Positions 43,786 through 54,472 of a stretch of 64,000 nt of DNA are shown one piece after another. The translations under genes and the position numbers were made by a program. The stretch is from NCBI GenBank assembly GCA_012064385.1, contig QRDG01000238.1, positions 186,001 to 250,000 on the forward strand, read 5' to 3'. Positions within the stretch are counted from its first letter, which is position 1. The number at the start of each line of letters is the position of its first letter. The stretch comes from Puccinellia tenuiflora. Taxonomy: Eukaryota > Streptophyta > Magnoliopsida > Poales > Poaceae. The notes beneath the pieces were generated by a model, which saw nothing but the letters and a program-made list of their open reading frames with translations, had not been told where the DNA came from and searched no databases.

Positions 43786-46700
43786 TAGGAGCCTTTTGGA
43801 ATATTAGAGGCACAGCTAAGGCTGGCCGCAAACAAGCTTTGGCTGATTTTATTAATAATCACAGACTTGAGTTTGTTGGTTTTCAGGAAACTAAATGTGC
43901 TAAATTTCCCTCTTCATATTTAAAATTCATTTCTGGTAGTGTAGAGTTTAATTGGATTGAATTGCCAGCTAATAAAACCGCTGGTGGTATTTTGGTAGGC
44001 TTTAGGGATGATTTGTTTGAGATAATCTCCCATACCTGTTTCAAATATTGTGTCTCTTTTATTGTTTTGGATAAGAGAGAGAATGTAATCTGGCAACTGA
44101 TTACTATTTATGGTACTGCTTACTATGATTATAAGATGGAGTTCATTGCTGAACTCCATGATATCATGGAAGATAGTGTAGTCCCTACCCTGTTTGGGGG
44201 TGATTTTAATTTAGTTAGGTATGCGGCTGAGAAAAGAAATGGACAAATTAATGCTAATTGGTCCTTTCTCTTTAATGATTGTGTTAATAAGTGGGCTCTT
44301 ATTGAGTTTAAACTCTCAAATAGGAGCTTTACTTGGTCAAATAACCAGAATTCCCCAGTTATGGCTACTTTGGATAGAGTTTTTGCTAGTACTGATTGGG
44401 AGGCCTATTTTCCCCTTGCTACTATCAAAACCCTCCCCAAACCCATTAGTGATCACACTCCTATTCTCCTGGATTTTGGGTCGAACCATGTGGTTCCCCC
44501 CAAATTTTTTCGTTTTGAGAAATGGTGGTTAGAGCATGATGACTTCATCAATATGGTTGTTAAAACCTGGAATACTCCTTGCTGTTTCACCTCTGCTATA
44601 AATATTTGGCAATTCAAAATTCGCCTTCTTAGGAGAAATGCTAAGGGTTGGAGCATTGATGTGGAATCTGCAGAAAAAACTAAAAAAAAGGATTTATTGC
44701 TTGAGTTTGACATCCTTGATACTTTCTCAGAAACTAACTTACTTTCTGACTCTGAAAAGGAAAGGATGTCTCAAATTAAGAAAGAACTTGATAGTATTTT
44801 AAGTCAGGAAGAGACTAAAGCCTGGCAAAGGTCTAGAGATAGATATATTAAAGAAGGAGACCGCAATACTTCTTACTTTCATGCTCTGGCTAACCAGAGA
44901 AGGAGGAAAAAAAGAATTGCAGTGTTAGATGGTCCTTGTGGTCCAGTGGAGTCAAATGCAAAGATGCTGAAAGTTGCCTCTGACTTTTATAAAAAAATGT
45001 TTGCAAAAGAAGAAAAGTTAGACATTTCTTTAGGGGCCCATTTCTGGGAGCCTAATGAGATGATTACTGTTGAGGAAAATGAAATTCTTCAAAAACCTTC
45101 CTCTGTTGAAGAGATTAAGGCTGCAGTGTTTGAATGCTATGCTAGTGGTGCCCCTGGTCCTGATGGCTTTTCTTTCCTGTTCTATCAAAAGTTTTGGGAT
45201 CTAATTAAGAGGGATTTTATGGCTTTGGTGCATGACTTTGAGAATGGGTCTCTTAATGTTAGTAGGTTGAATTATGCCATTGTGACCTTGATTCCTAAAG
45301 AACCAGATGCTAGAGATATGAAAAAATTCAGGCCTATCAGCCTGGGTAATTGTTGTCTCAAAATCATTTCTAAAGCTATAACTAATAGGGTTTCTCCTAT
45401 TGGTGATAGAATTATTTCCAAATAACCAAACTGCTTTTATTAAAGGTCGGTATCTTGGAAAGTGTTGTTGCTGCCCAAGAGTTAATTCATGTGGCTCACT
45501 CTAGGGGTGATAGTACTTTGGTTCTGAAATTAGACTATGAAAAAGCCTATGATAGGGTGGATTGGGATTTCCTTGAGGAAATGCTGCATTCTAGAGGTTT
45601 TGGGTCTATCTTTAGGGGGTGGATAAAAAGCCTTTTGGTGGGGGGGGGGGGTCTTTCTGTGTTAGGATTAATGATTGTAACAATTCTTTCTTTAGAGCTG
45701 GTAAAGGTCTAAAACAGGGAGACCCCTCTTCCCCCATTCTCTTTAACTTTGTTGCTGATGTTTTCACTAAAATGTTGTGTAAAGCTGCAAGCAATGGTCT
45801 GATTAGGGGGCTTTTGCCTCATGTAGTCACTGGTGGTGTGATTAGTCTCCAATATGCTGATGATACTATTTTGTTCTTGGAGAATAATATTGACTTTGCT
45901 AGGAATTTGAAATGGTTTCTAGCCTATTTTGAATATATGTATGGGTTGAGGATCAACTATCATAAGACTGATCTTATGACTGTTCATGTCAATTCTGAAG
46001 ATGCTAGAGCTGTTGCTCAGGTTTTTGTTGCAAAATCTCCTCTTTCCCTTGTAAATACTTGGGGTGCCTTTACATTTTTCTTAGTTGATAAGGGAAGACT
46101 TGCAGCCTGTAGTAGATAAAAACTTTGAAAAGATTTGTAGGCTGGAGGGGAAAATTGCTTAACTATAAAAGTAGGTTGATTCTTCTCAAATCTTGTATTG
46201 CTAGTATCCCTGTGTATCTTCTTTCTGTCATTAAATTCCCTAAGTGGGCCATCAAAGCTATTAATTCTCATATGTCTCATTTCTTGTGGAGTGACTCTGA
46301 GAATAACAAAAAATACCATCTGGCTAATTTGGGTTTAGTGACTTCAAAACAAGAATTTGGTGGGCTTGGCCTACAGAACTTGAGGGATTTTAATCTTTGT
46401 TTGCTGGCCTCCTGGATTAAAAGATACCACCTGGATGGTAGCAAACTATGGAGGAAAATCCTTGATTATAAATACGACTTATCTCCCAATATCCTCAATT
46501 CCTCTCCCATATCATGTTCTCCCTTTTGGAAGGGTGTCATGTGGGCTGCCAATGCAGCTAGGGTTGGATACAGATGGAAACTTGGGAAAGGCTCTAAGGT
46601 CAGATTTTGGCTTGATGTTTGGATTGGTTCCTGCAGTCATGCCATTCAGTTTTGGGATTTGTTTTCAATTGTGAATGAACAACATTGTTACTGTTGCACA

Positions 46701-47530
46701 AGTTTGGGATGGGGTTGACCTTAAGCTTACATTTAGGAGGTGTGTGTGTCTCCTGAACTGTTTGATAGATGGTTAGTTCTTTCCCGCTTAATTCAAGAGG
46801 TTCAGTTGACTGAGGAGGAGGACATGCCTGAGTGGGCTATGTATGCTTCTGGGGTTTATAGTGTCAAATCTATTTATTCCTTTGTGAACAATAGAGGAGT
46901 AGTTCCTGTCTACACTCCAGCTGTCTGGAAATTGAAAATCCCTCCTCGGATTCATGCATTTCTTTGGTTGCTAGCTAATAATAAACTGTTCACTAGGGAT
47001 AATCTGGCTAAACGTAGAACCGTTGATGATCTTACTTGTCTGTTTTGTACAGAATAGGAAACTTGTCACCATCAGTTCTTTGGTTGTTTTGTTGCCAAAC
47101 TTGTTTGGCATGTTATTTCTGACATTTGTGGTGTCCAGGTCGGCTCTGATTTTGAATCAGTAGCTAGATGGTGGTTGAACTCCGCAAACCCTGCTCTGAA
47201 TGTAGTCTGTGCTGCAGCTCTCTGGGCCTTATGGAAACTTCGCAATGAACTGTGTTTTCAGGGAAAAACATGGCCAGGCGTGCAAGATATCTGGAGGAGA
47301 GTGGTTGTCGACCTGGAACAATGGAAAGTTCTCTCCAAAGATGTGGTGTCTCAGCTGTTGGCAAGAAACGCTCTCTTACTCAACAAGGAGAGAGGGGAGC
47401 TGTTGAGCATCGCTTGGCGGTGAAGCCTAAGACCCAGAGTGGTGATGAAATATCCTTGGAGATGTGGAAGAAGTTCGACCAGGAGCAAGCTGAAGTGTGT
47501 AGAAGGCTAATCCTGAAGTTTTCGGGTGGC
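43782..47530 (+). pseudogene. LINE ORF2 (endonuclease and reverse transcriptase, frame-broken)
   Basis: Starts at ATG 43782. The AP-endonuclease domain (FWNIRG, FQETK, GGDFNLV, LDRVFAS, SDHTPIL) is intact and open to 45425. RT follows with GAPGPDGFSFLFYQ, FRPISLGNCCLK, LDYEKAYDRVDWDF, GLKQGDPSSPILFN and the catalytic YADD. Frame breaks lie near 45420, 45450, at a run of G at 45640-45652, and near 46110, with later stops. The C-terminal zinc-binding RT-associated region (WKLKIPPRIHAFLWLL) is near 46925. The element is inactive as read, though the poly-G break could be a sequencing artefact. Confidence 0.88.
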
Positions 47531-47750
47531 TGAGCTTCTCCGGGATGCTCATGTCATGATCCTTTTAGATCTTCTGTTGCTGTTAGGCTGTGTTTTAGAG
47601 TTCTTAGTGGTGTAAACTGTTGGCCTTTGCTGCTGTTAGTGCTGGAAACTGGTTGGTGCTCTTTTGTACAAAAGCCTGGGAGCTTTTCAACTTTGTGACC
47701 TGGTGGTTTGATTTCAATGAAATCAGGGGGGAGCCCTTTTATCAAAAAAA

Positions 47751-48553
47751 ATAGCCGATCCTCTATATTTAACTCATTAAAAAATCTTTTTAAACAATTA
47801 AATGGTGTTTCATCAATCATCCGAATGATTCAAATTCAACATACGCAACAAGTATAGTTCATCGGATCAAATCATTCAAATTAAAACATGCATAGAGTTC
47901 ATCCAAAAGCCCCAACATCGATCAAGTTTAATCCAAAATAACCACAACGTTGCTTGTAAAGCTCTTGGATGATAGGCTTGTACTCCTTGATAGGCACCCC
48001 ACTCGGTGGTGCAACGTTCGGACCACCAGTTTCATTTCTCTTGGATAGTTCCCAACGGGGACTATGCTGCAAAAAAAGCTGAGGCTCGCAAGCGGATTGA
48101 GATCGCCTAGTCTTTTAGCTCGACTCGGAAAAAAATGAAACGAGTATGAGTGTCTTATGTAGCTCGTCTGAAAAACGAGTCGATCTTGAGGAAGCACTAG
48201 CTCGATTGATTTTAGTTCATTAGCTCAAAAGAATATAATTGTACATAATTATTTTGCTATAAGTAAAAAAGTAAATAAGATGTTTTATTACATTATTATA
48301 TGTTGATGTGATTTTTCTTTCTTTCCGCCAAAATTTACTACCCTAGATACTAACCATAAGTTAGTTGAGATTGGAACATATCTGGTAATGACATCTACAA
48401 GGAGTAGTTTGGTGAATATCGGCAAGTTGGTGTCTCGAATGCACAAAACAAATACTGAGGTATACCGTAGATCCTAAGGTTTGAAACACGTACTACCAAT
48501 ATTAGGTGATACTCAATGAAGCCAGGTATTTATGCCAGTGGCGGTGAAGGTGT
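47751..48553. other. Intergenic, no gene recognised
   Basis: AT-rich sequence right of the LINE tail. A minus-strand stretch near 48040-47910 reads like the end of a coding exon (GVPIKEYKPIIQELYKQR then a stop), but I do not know the family and see no start or splice context. Confidence 0.4.
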
Positions 48554-48928
48554 TTGAGAGTGCTCAATGAATCAGACACAACTCGGTTCATGACACAAGG
48601 TGCAGTAATAGCATTTTATAGGATATTTGGAAGTATCAATTACATGTTTTGGGAATGGAAGGGTTGTCCATTCTCTTGGAAAGCGTTGCATAGAGGTCAT
48701 GTTGGAGTTTGTAGTGTCATACTTGAAATTGTGGCAGATTATGCCTATGGATTTGTCACTTTTCTTTCGGCATGGCAGGATCTAACAACAACATCGAGGT
48801 ACTGCAATGCTCTCTGGCGTTTGCAAGACTTACTGAAGGCTAAGCTCTGTAATGCAACTATGAGACAAGACAACCAATATGCTAATATCGGATTATTCGG
48901 TTTAAAATCATCGAATGATCCTAACTAA
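48554..48928 (+). pseudogene. PIF/Harbinger-type transposase fragment
   Basis: A 124-codon frame resembling the DDE region of plant Harbinger nucleases. FGSINYMFWEWKGCP lines up with the usual GSIDCMHWEWKNCP block, followed by GHVGVCSVILEIVADY in the place of the LEAVA block and a divergent continuation. It is much shorter than a full transposase, with no terminal repeats found nearby. I read it as a decayed remnant. Confidence 0.7.
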
Positions 48929-50365
48929 TTTCAGATTCTATTTGATACTGTACATCAAATCATATACTGTATCCAGGTGTTATGTTCGGAAATTGGATAT
49001 CTGTATCCGGGTGTCATGTTCTGAATCAAATATAATTATCCATTGAATTTTTTCAAAACAGATAGACCCTTCAAAACAGATTCAAGAGATTCGGTGCCGG
49101 AATTATCCTGTATGTTTGCATCCTGCCTCCCTACGCAGGCATGGGGACCAGCAGGTGCCCTGGCCCCCCTAACAAAGAATCTTTTTTTGTATACCCCTAC
49201 TTTTTAATGCTAAAACATATTCAAATTTGTGTATTTTAACTTCCCGGTCCTCCCTAATAATTTGAACACACTAATTTTAACTTTTTTCCTGCCTCTGCCC
49301 CTGATCCTACTAGTAAGTAATTGTCGCCGTCACCGAGGACATGAAGATTGTAAACCCTAGTATAATGTCCCTTGTGCAGACTGCAAACCCCTAGTGTAAT
49401 GTCCTTGTGCAGACTGCAGAAGTTTGTAAGTTTTTTAGATTAATAGAAACAGGTTACCATTTGATTTCGACCACAATAAACTCTTATTTACGCTCTGCGG
49501 GCAGCCCAGCCAGTGCTTAATTTCACTGCTATCGGAGTCACACTCTGCTAAATACACAGAAACACCCTTGTACAGATTAACGCTCTGTCCACGGCTGCAA
49601 ACTCTCGTGTTCATTAAGTAATCTGTTTCTAACTTTTACGGATTCCATACTGGCATGTCTATGAACAATGCTTGCTCGTTTGAACTTCCATTCGTTCGTT
49701 TCCCGTCACAGATGTTATGTCAACAGAATCAGATGCACGAGAAAGAACACAACATGAAGCCATGAACGGCACATCATGGAAAAGCCAGACTCATCTACCC
49801 ACAGAATATTAGTCATTTTGCCAGCATATCATGACTGAGTAATGTTTATTTCCATCTCGCTAGCCAAAGTTTAAACTAGTCTGTGGACGTTTGAGCAAGA
49901 CTCATCGGCGCGTCGTTCTGTTGCAAAAGCTGTTGCATGTTTTTGCAGATGCAAAGGCAGTAGATCCCAAACGTCTCTACAAGTCCAGATTCACTTTCTG
50001 CCTGAAGTCAGCAAGAAACTCGAGTGCGCTGATTCCTCCCACTCTAGCACAGAATGCATGTTTGCATTGTTGAGAAGCCTGCAAGGTATGTGTTGAGAAA
50101 GTTACTCGGAAACCCGTGCAAATGTTTGTGTTTGCTCTTTCAGCAACAAAACCAGCATGTACAACAGAAAGAAGCAGCTCTGGTGCTTGCGAGGCAACAT
50201 GACACAGCAACGGCTAACAACCATGTTGTTTGCCTCACTAAATAAACCCATGTGACTCGCAGGTCTAAAAGAAAAATAGTAGGATTGGGAAAATATTTAT
50301 ATTTAGGTATAAAGGGGTAAAAATGCTTATTGTGGAAATCAAATATCTATTGCTTAGTAGTTATT
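48929..50365. other. Intergenic, small duplication only
   Basis: No gene recognised. At 49352-49418 a segment of about 34 bp with CCCTAGT, AATGTCC and TTGTGCAGACTGCA is present twice in tandem with slight changes. Confidence 0.5.
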
Positions 50366-50463
50366 TACTACCTCTGATCCGGAAAAAGTGTCGCCGGTTG
50401 TACATAGGACTTGTACGTAGACAGTTGTTTTCTCCCAACACTCATATCGGACCGGAGGGAGTA
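50366..50463. mobile_element. Degenerate Stowaway-type MITE
   Basis: About 98 bp with decayed inverted ends (CTACCTCTGATCCGG and CCGGAGGGAGTAG) and a TA at each edge. The ends fit the CTCCCTC terminus of grass Stowaway elements (Tc1/Mariner). Confidence 0.7.
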
Positions 50464-50690
50464 GTTAGTAGTACAACACCAAGAAAGTATATCTAAGCAT
50501 AACATAGGCAATAGGGAAGCAGGTTTGTCAACCCTTCTTGTGTTGAGTTTATATCTCTTGTCACTACTCTCACTGACCGAAGAAAGAAAGGTTTATAGAA
50601 GACACAAGCTTTCTATATGCTAAAGCAACTTCCCACAAAAGCAGATATATAAAGAATATAATAACGAATAGAAGCTGCAAGGGCACTTAC

Positions 50691-50816
50691 GCACCATCAG
50701 TGAACTGGCAGCAACCACCACACTTGCAATTAGCAAGTGATGGCCAGTCGAGGGCACCATCAGTGAACTGGCAGCAACCACCACACTTGCAATTACCAAG
50801 TGCTGGCCAGTCGAGG
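50691..50816. repeat. 63-bp tandem duplication
   Basis: Two near-identical 63-bp units starting at 50691 and 50754. On the minus strand the unit length is 21 codons and reads NCKCGGCCQFTDGAL, a Cys-rich peptide, in one open frame. A GTAAGT donor-like site follows on the minus strand at about 50689. It may be a non-coding exon or chance; no family is recognised. Confidence 0.6.
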
Positions 50817-51775
50817 ACGCCATGTATACATGTGGCTGCTGTAGATATCTCTCCATGTAGACAAGTGACAAGATAAAAGAAAATGGACTGCACTCAATGC
50901 ATACTTGGAAATGTGTTCTGCTCAGAGCTTACGCAAAGTCCTCGGACCATGAAAATAGTGGTAGATTCCTTTTTTTTTTATTATCAGTGGCATCAGCTGT
51001 GAATAGCTCCATAGACATACATAAGTACTGTCAAAGATAAAGCAGATGTTAACACCAAAAAAATTACACTCGAGCAAATAGTATATAAACTTTGCAATGA
51101 TACGCAAGGCTTTTGCATATTCGTGAAAATAAAGGTAGGGAGCACTCTAAAAGATAAAGCAGATGTTAACCAAGAAAATTTCGGTAGGGCAGATAGTACA
51201 TACACTTTGAAGGGGGCGGGATTAATTGATCCTACTTCGTATACTACCGAACAGAAATTTAAAGAAGGATACCAGACAATGAAAATGAACTCAGGCCGAA
51301 TCTATTTTTTGAGGCTTATATAAGTCTATTTAACGAAGATTCGATGCTGCGCCATGCTATCCCCAATTGTTGCTTTAAATATATCATAGTACAGTTTCTG
51401 AGCAAGTAATGAGCCAAAATACAGGCAACAGATATAAACGAAGATGACATGTTACAATCATACGCAGATTCAGACATCAACCATCCTAGAATAATAAGCT
51501 ATAAATGAAACTCTATATATGACAGCAGTCAAGTCGCAGATGGAGAAACCAAACAAGAGGATCCAAGATTTTTTTTTTCACCATACGCCTCCCTCTCGCT
51601 GGGAGCCGGGCTCCATTATCGGAGGATAACAGGACAGACTACTTAAGCAACAAAAGGTCCCAGCACTACTGGAATGCTATGACACAGTAATTGACATATA
51701 ATTACATAAAGAAACCCCACGTTTAAGAGCATACCTTGTAATTTAGAGTTAATCAAACTGATGCTGTTGTTACCA
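50817..51775. other. 3' flank of the CLASSY gene
   Basis: No further coding region recognised. Just after the stop codon the minus strand has AAG/GTATGC at about 51733, a possible 3'-UTR intron donor. A direct repeat of AAAGATAAAGCAGATGTTAAC occurs near 51033 and 51150. Confidence 0.4.
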
Positions 51776-54441
51776 TTAAGTCACCTCAGGAGAAATCTGG
51801 TTGTAAGTAAAAACCATGTTTGACTCAGTTGGTGGATAGTGTATCTTTAAGAACATGCCTTTTAGTTGGTCATGTGAAGCCATCTCCTCCAGAACCTTAT
51901 CCTGGGATATTAACTTAGAACATTGATCCATTTCAGCTTTAGATAGCATGTTCCTGACATTATCGAACTCGTCTTCTGCAGAGAAGACCAACTTGGACAA
52001 GTGATCCTTCTCTGCTTGCCTGTCATATTTGTCACCTTCACCTGTTCCATAAGTTATTAAATTGTATGTATACACAAATTTCTTCTGTCCTATCCTAAAT
52101 GCCCTGCTGATAGCTTGCCTTCCAACCGCAGGATTCCAGACAACGTCTAGAAGCACAACTCTTGAAGCTCCTGTTAGGCTAATTCCTTCACAACATGCTC
52201 TTGTAGATGCAAGTAACACCCTTGCATCACTATCTGGATTATTGAAAACTTCAATTGAATTCTGACGGTATCTTGGTTGGATCTTCCCATCCATTTGAAG
52301 AATCTCTTTCCCTTCTCTCCATTTGAAAAACTTGCGAAGATGTTCTTTGATCAGTTCTAATGGCTGAATAAATTGACTAAAGATCAATACCTTTTCTTTC
52401 AGTGCTTCACACAACCGAACAACTTCAATTACAAATCTTGTTTTCACCCCTTCATATGGATTTGACCTTAATCTCTCAAGCATAGGTTTATCAATAAGTG
52501 AAGCTTCCTCGTCAGACATGTTGATTGCAGTTACAAGGGAAGGATGTGTGGAGGCTAAAGAAATAACATACTCATGCTCAAAATTATTACCAGAACCAAT
52601 GTTTTCAACTTTTCTAATGATGCTCTTCTGAAGGGGAGGAGGTTTCAGTACAATAACACTCTCTCTGAGCCCTGGAAGAGTTCGAAGAATGGTGCCATTA
52701 TGGATATGAACGAATGGCTTCAATATTGACCTCACTTTCTCCGCATTATCATCAGTTACATTACTAGTTAATGAAGCCCAAACTCCTTTTTCATATTTAT
52801 CAGAAAATTTATCCCGCTGCTTCTTTGAGACATTGTGCCTTCTGCCATGTTTTGTTTTAGTCAAAAACATCTCACCAAACCTGGGCCTTACCAAACAGAG
52901 TATATTATAGAGCTCAAGAAAATTGTTTTGAAATGGAGTTCCAGATAGAATTATGCGCTTCTCAGTTTTAACTTTTCCCAATGTCTTCCACATAATACTG
53001 CGTTCATTCCTAGGTGTGTGCCCTTCATCTAGGACAAGCAAACCAGGATTCTCAAGAAGAATGCTTCTTACTTTGTTTTCTCCAGCCTTTTCAGATGTTA
53101 GTTTCATATATAGACCATAACTTATTCCAAGAATACCATGACCCTTGTTCCATGAAAGCAGTTTTACAAGCCTTGTCAACTTTTCTGTCCGATGCTTCTT
53201 CTTTATTAAACTACAGATGTCTCTGTCTTCTTTCCCTGAGTACTCTGTAGTGTTCATTATATGGAAAGGAACATTGACATCCCATTTCTTGAACTCCTCT
53301 TCCCAAGCAAACAACATCCCACGAGGTGCAATGATCACCGGCCGACAGTCTGGAAATACCTTCATATATGTCTGGATAAACACAATAGCTAAACGTGTCT
53401 TTCCTGTCCCTGGGGCATGACAGATCACACATCCTCCAACAACATCAGGTTTAGCTCCATGCTTCAGCTCATCAAGCCTAATATCACCGACTAGATTTGT
53501 CCACATAAATTCAATTGCTTCGCGTTGATGCTGATACATAGTAGTAATGGCACCAGGAATGAGATCCCACACTGTTCCATTGAGATGGAAATCTTGGGAT
53601 TGCCCGTCAACACTTGCTGCTTTTTCACAAAGATCATGATACATCAATGCATCCTTCAAAAAAGATCCACTTCGCCATTCAGACTTCTCTGCGTAATTTG
53701 AGACCTGAATGAAAGAACAGGTCAAATGATGACACTTACCTTAGCTGTGGAAAGTGAACTAATTTTTTTTAGGAAATATAAATCTCACCATTGACGGTAA
53801 AACAAATCTGATTTCCAGATTTACCAACGAGCAGTATTTGCATCTGATTCCTATCTGATCGTCAATAATAAATTCATGCTTCCCACGAGAACAAGGTGTT
53901 GCAGAACCAAGTCCAAGATTTACTACATTTCTCTCTCCTTGATGCTACAAAATAATACAAGCTAATCATTTCAATCCGTTGCCTCAGCAAGATGATGTTA
54001 CAAATAGAAGCATATGACACAATAAAAGCAAGATATAATTAAACATTATCAGAGTGACCTTCAAACAGTGTTCTAGTGTAATAGAGACAGAATCAATGAT
54101 GCTTAGTTTCTAAGAAAGAAGAAAAAACTGTTCAGCGTACATATCTCTCATAGCACCAAGTATGCATGCATGCTTCATTATAAAGATCATGACAGGTTGA
54201 GACAATCATTCCCACATTTCCAAAATGTTTCACTAAAGATTGGAAACATTAACTTAGAAAATTAGACAACCCTGCTTCTTTTATCTGAGAATACAGGGAC
54301 AGCTCCCCTTTATTTTATTTTATTTTAGGGAAGACAGCAAGCGCTGCTTCATTTCATTAAGAGGGGCCGAAACAAATGCCGGGAACAGTACAAGAGTTAG
54401 GGAAATAGGGAAAATACAGGGCACGAAGTAGCCACCCCCCC

Positions 54442-54472
<31 letters not shown>

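Larger units (their letters stand above)
43159..47750 (+). mobile_element. Plant L1-type LINE, 5' truncated by element E
   Basis: A non-LTR retrotransposon with the end of ORF1, a full but frame-broken ORF2 (endonuclease, RT, zinc-knuckle end), a 3' UTR and a short A-tail (AAAAAAAA near 47742-47749). The left end starts in frame inside ORF1 directly at the family-2 LTR, so the LINE is older than E. Confidence 0.9.
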
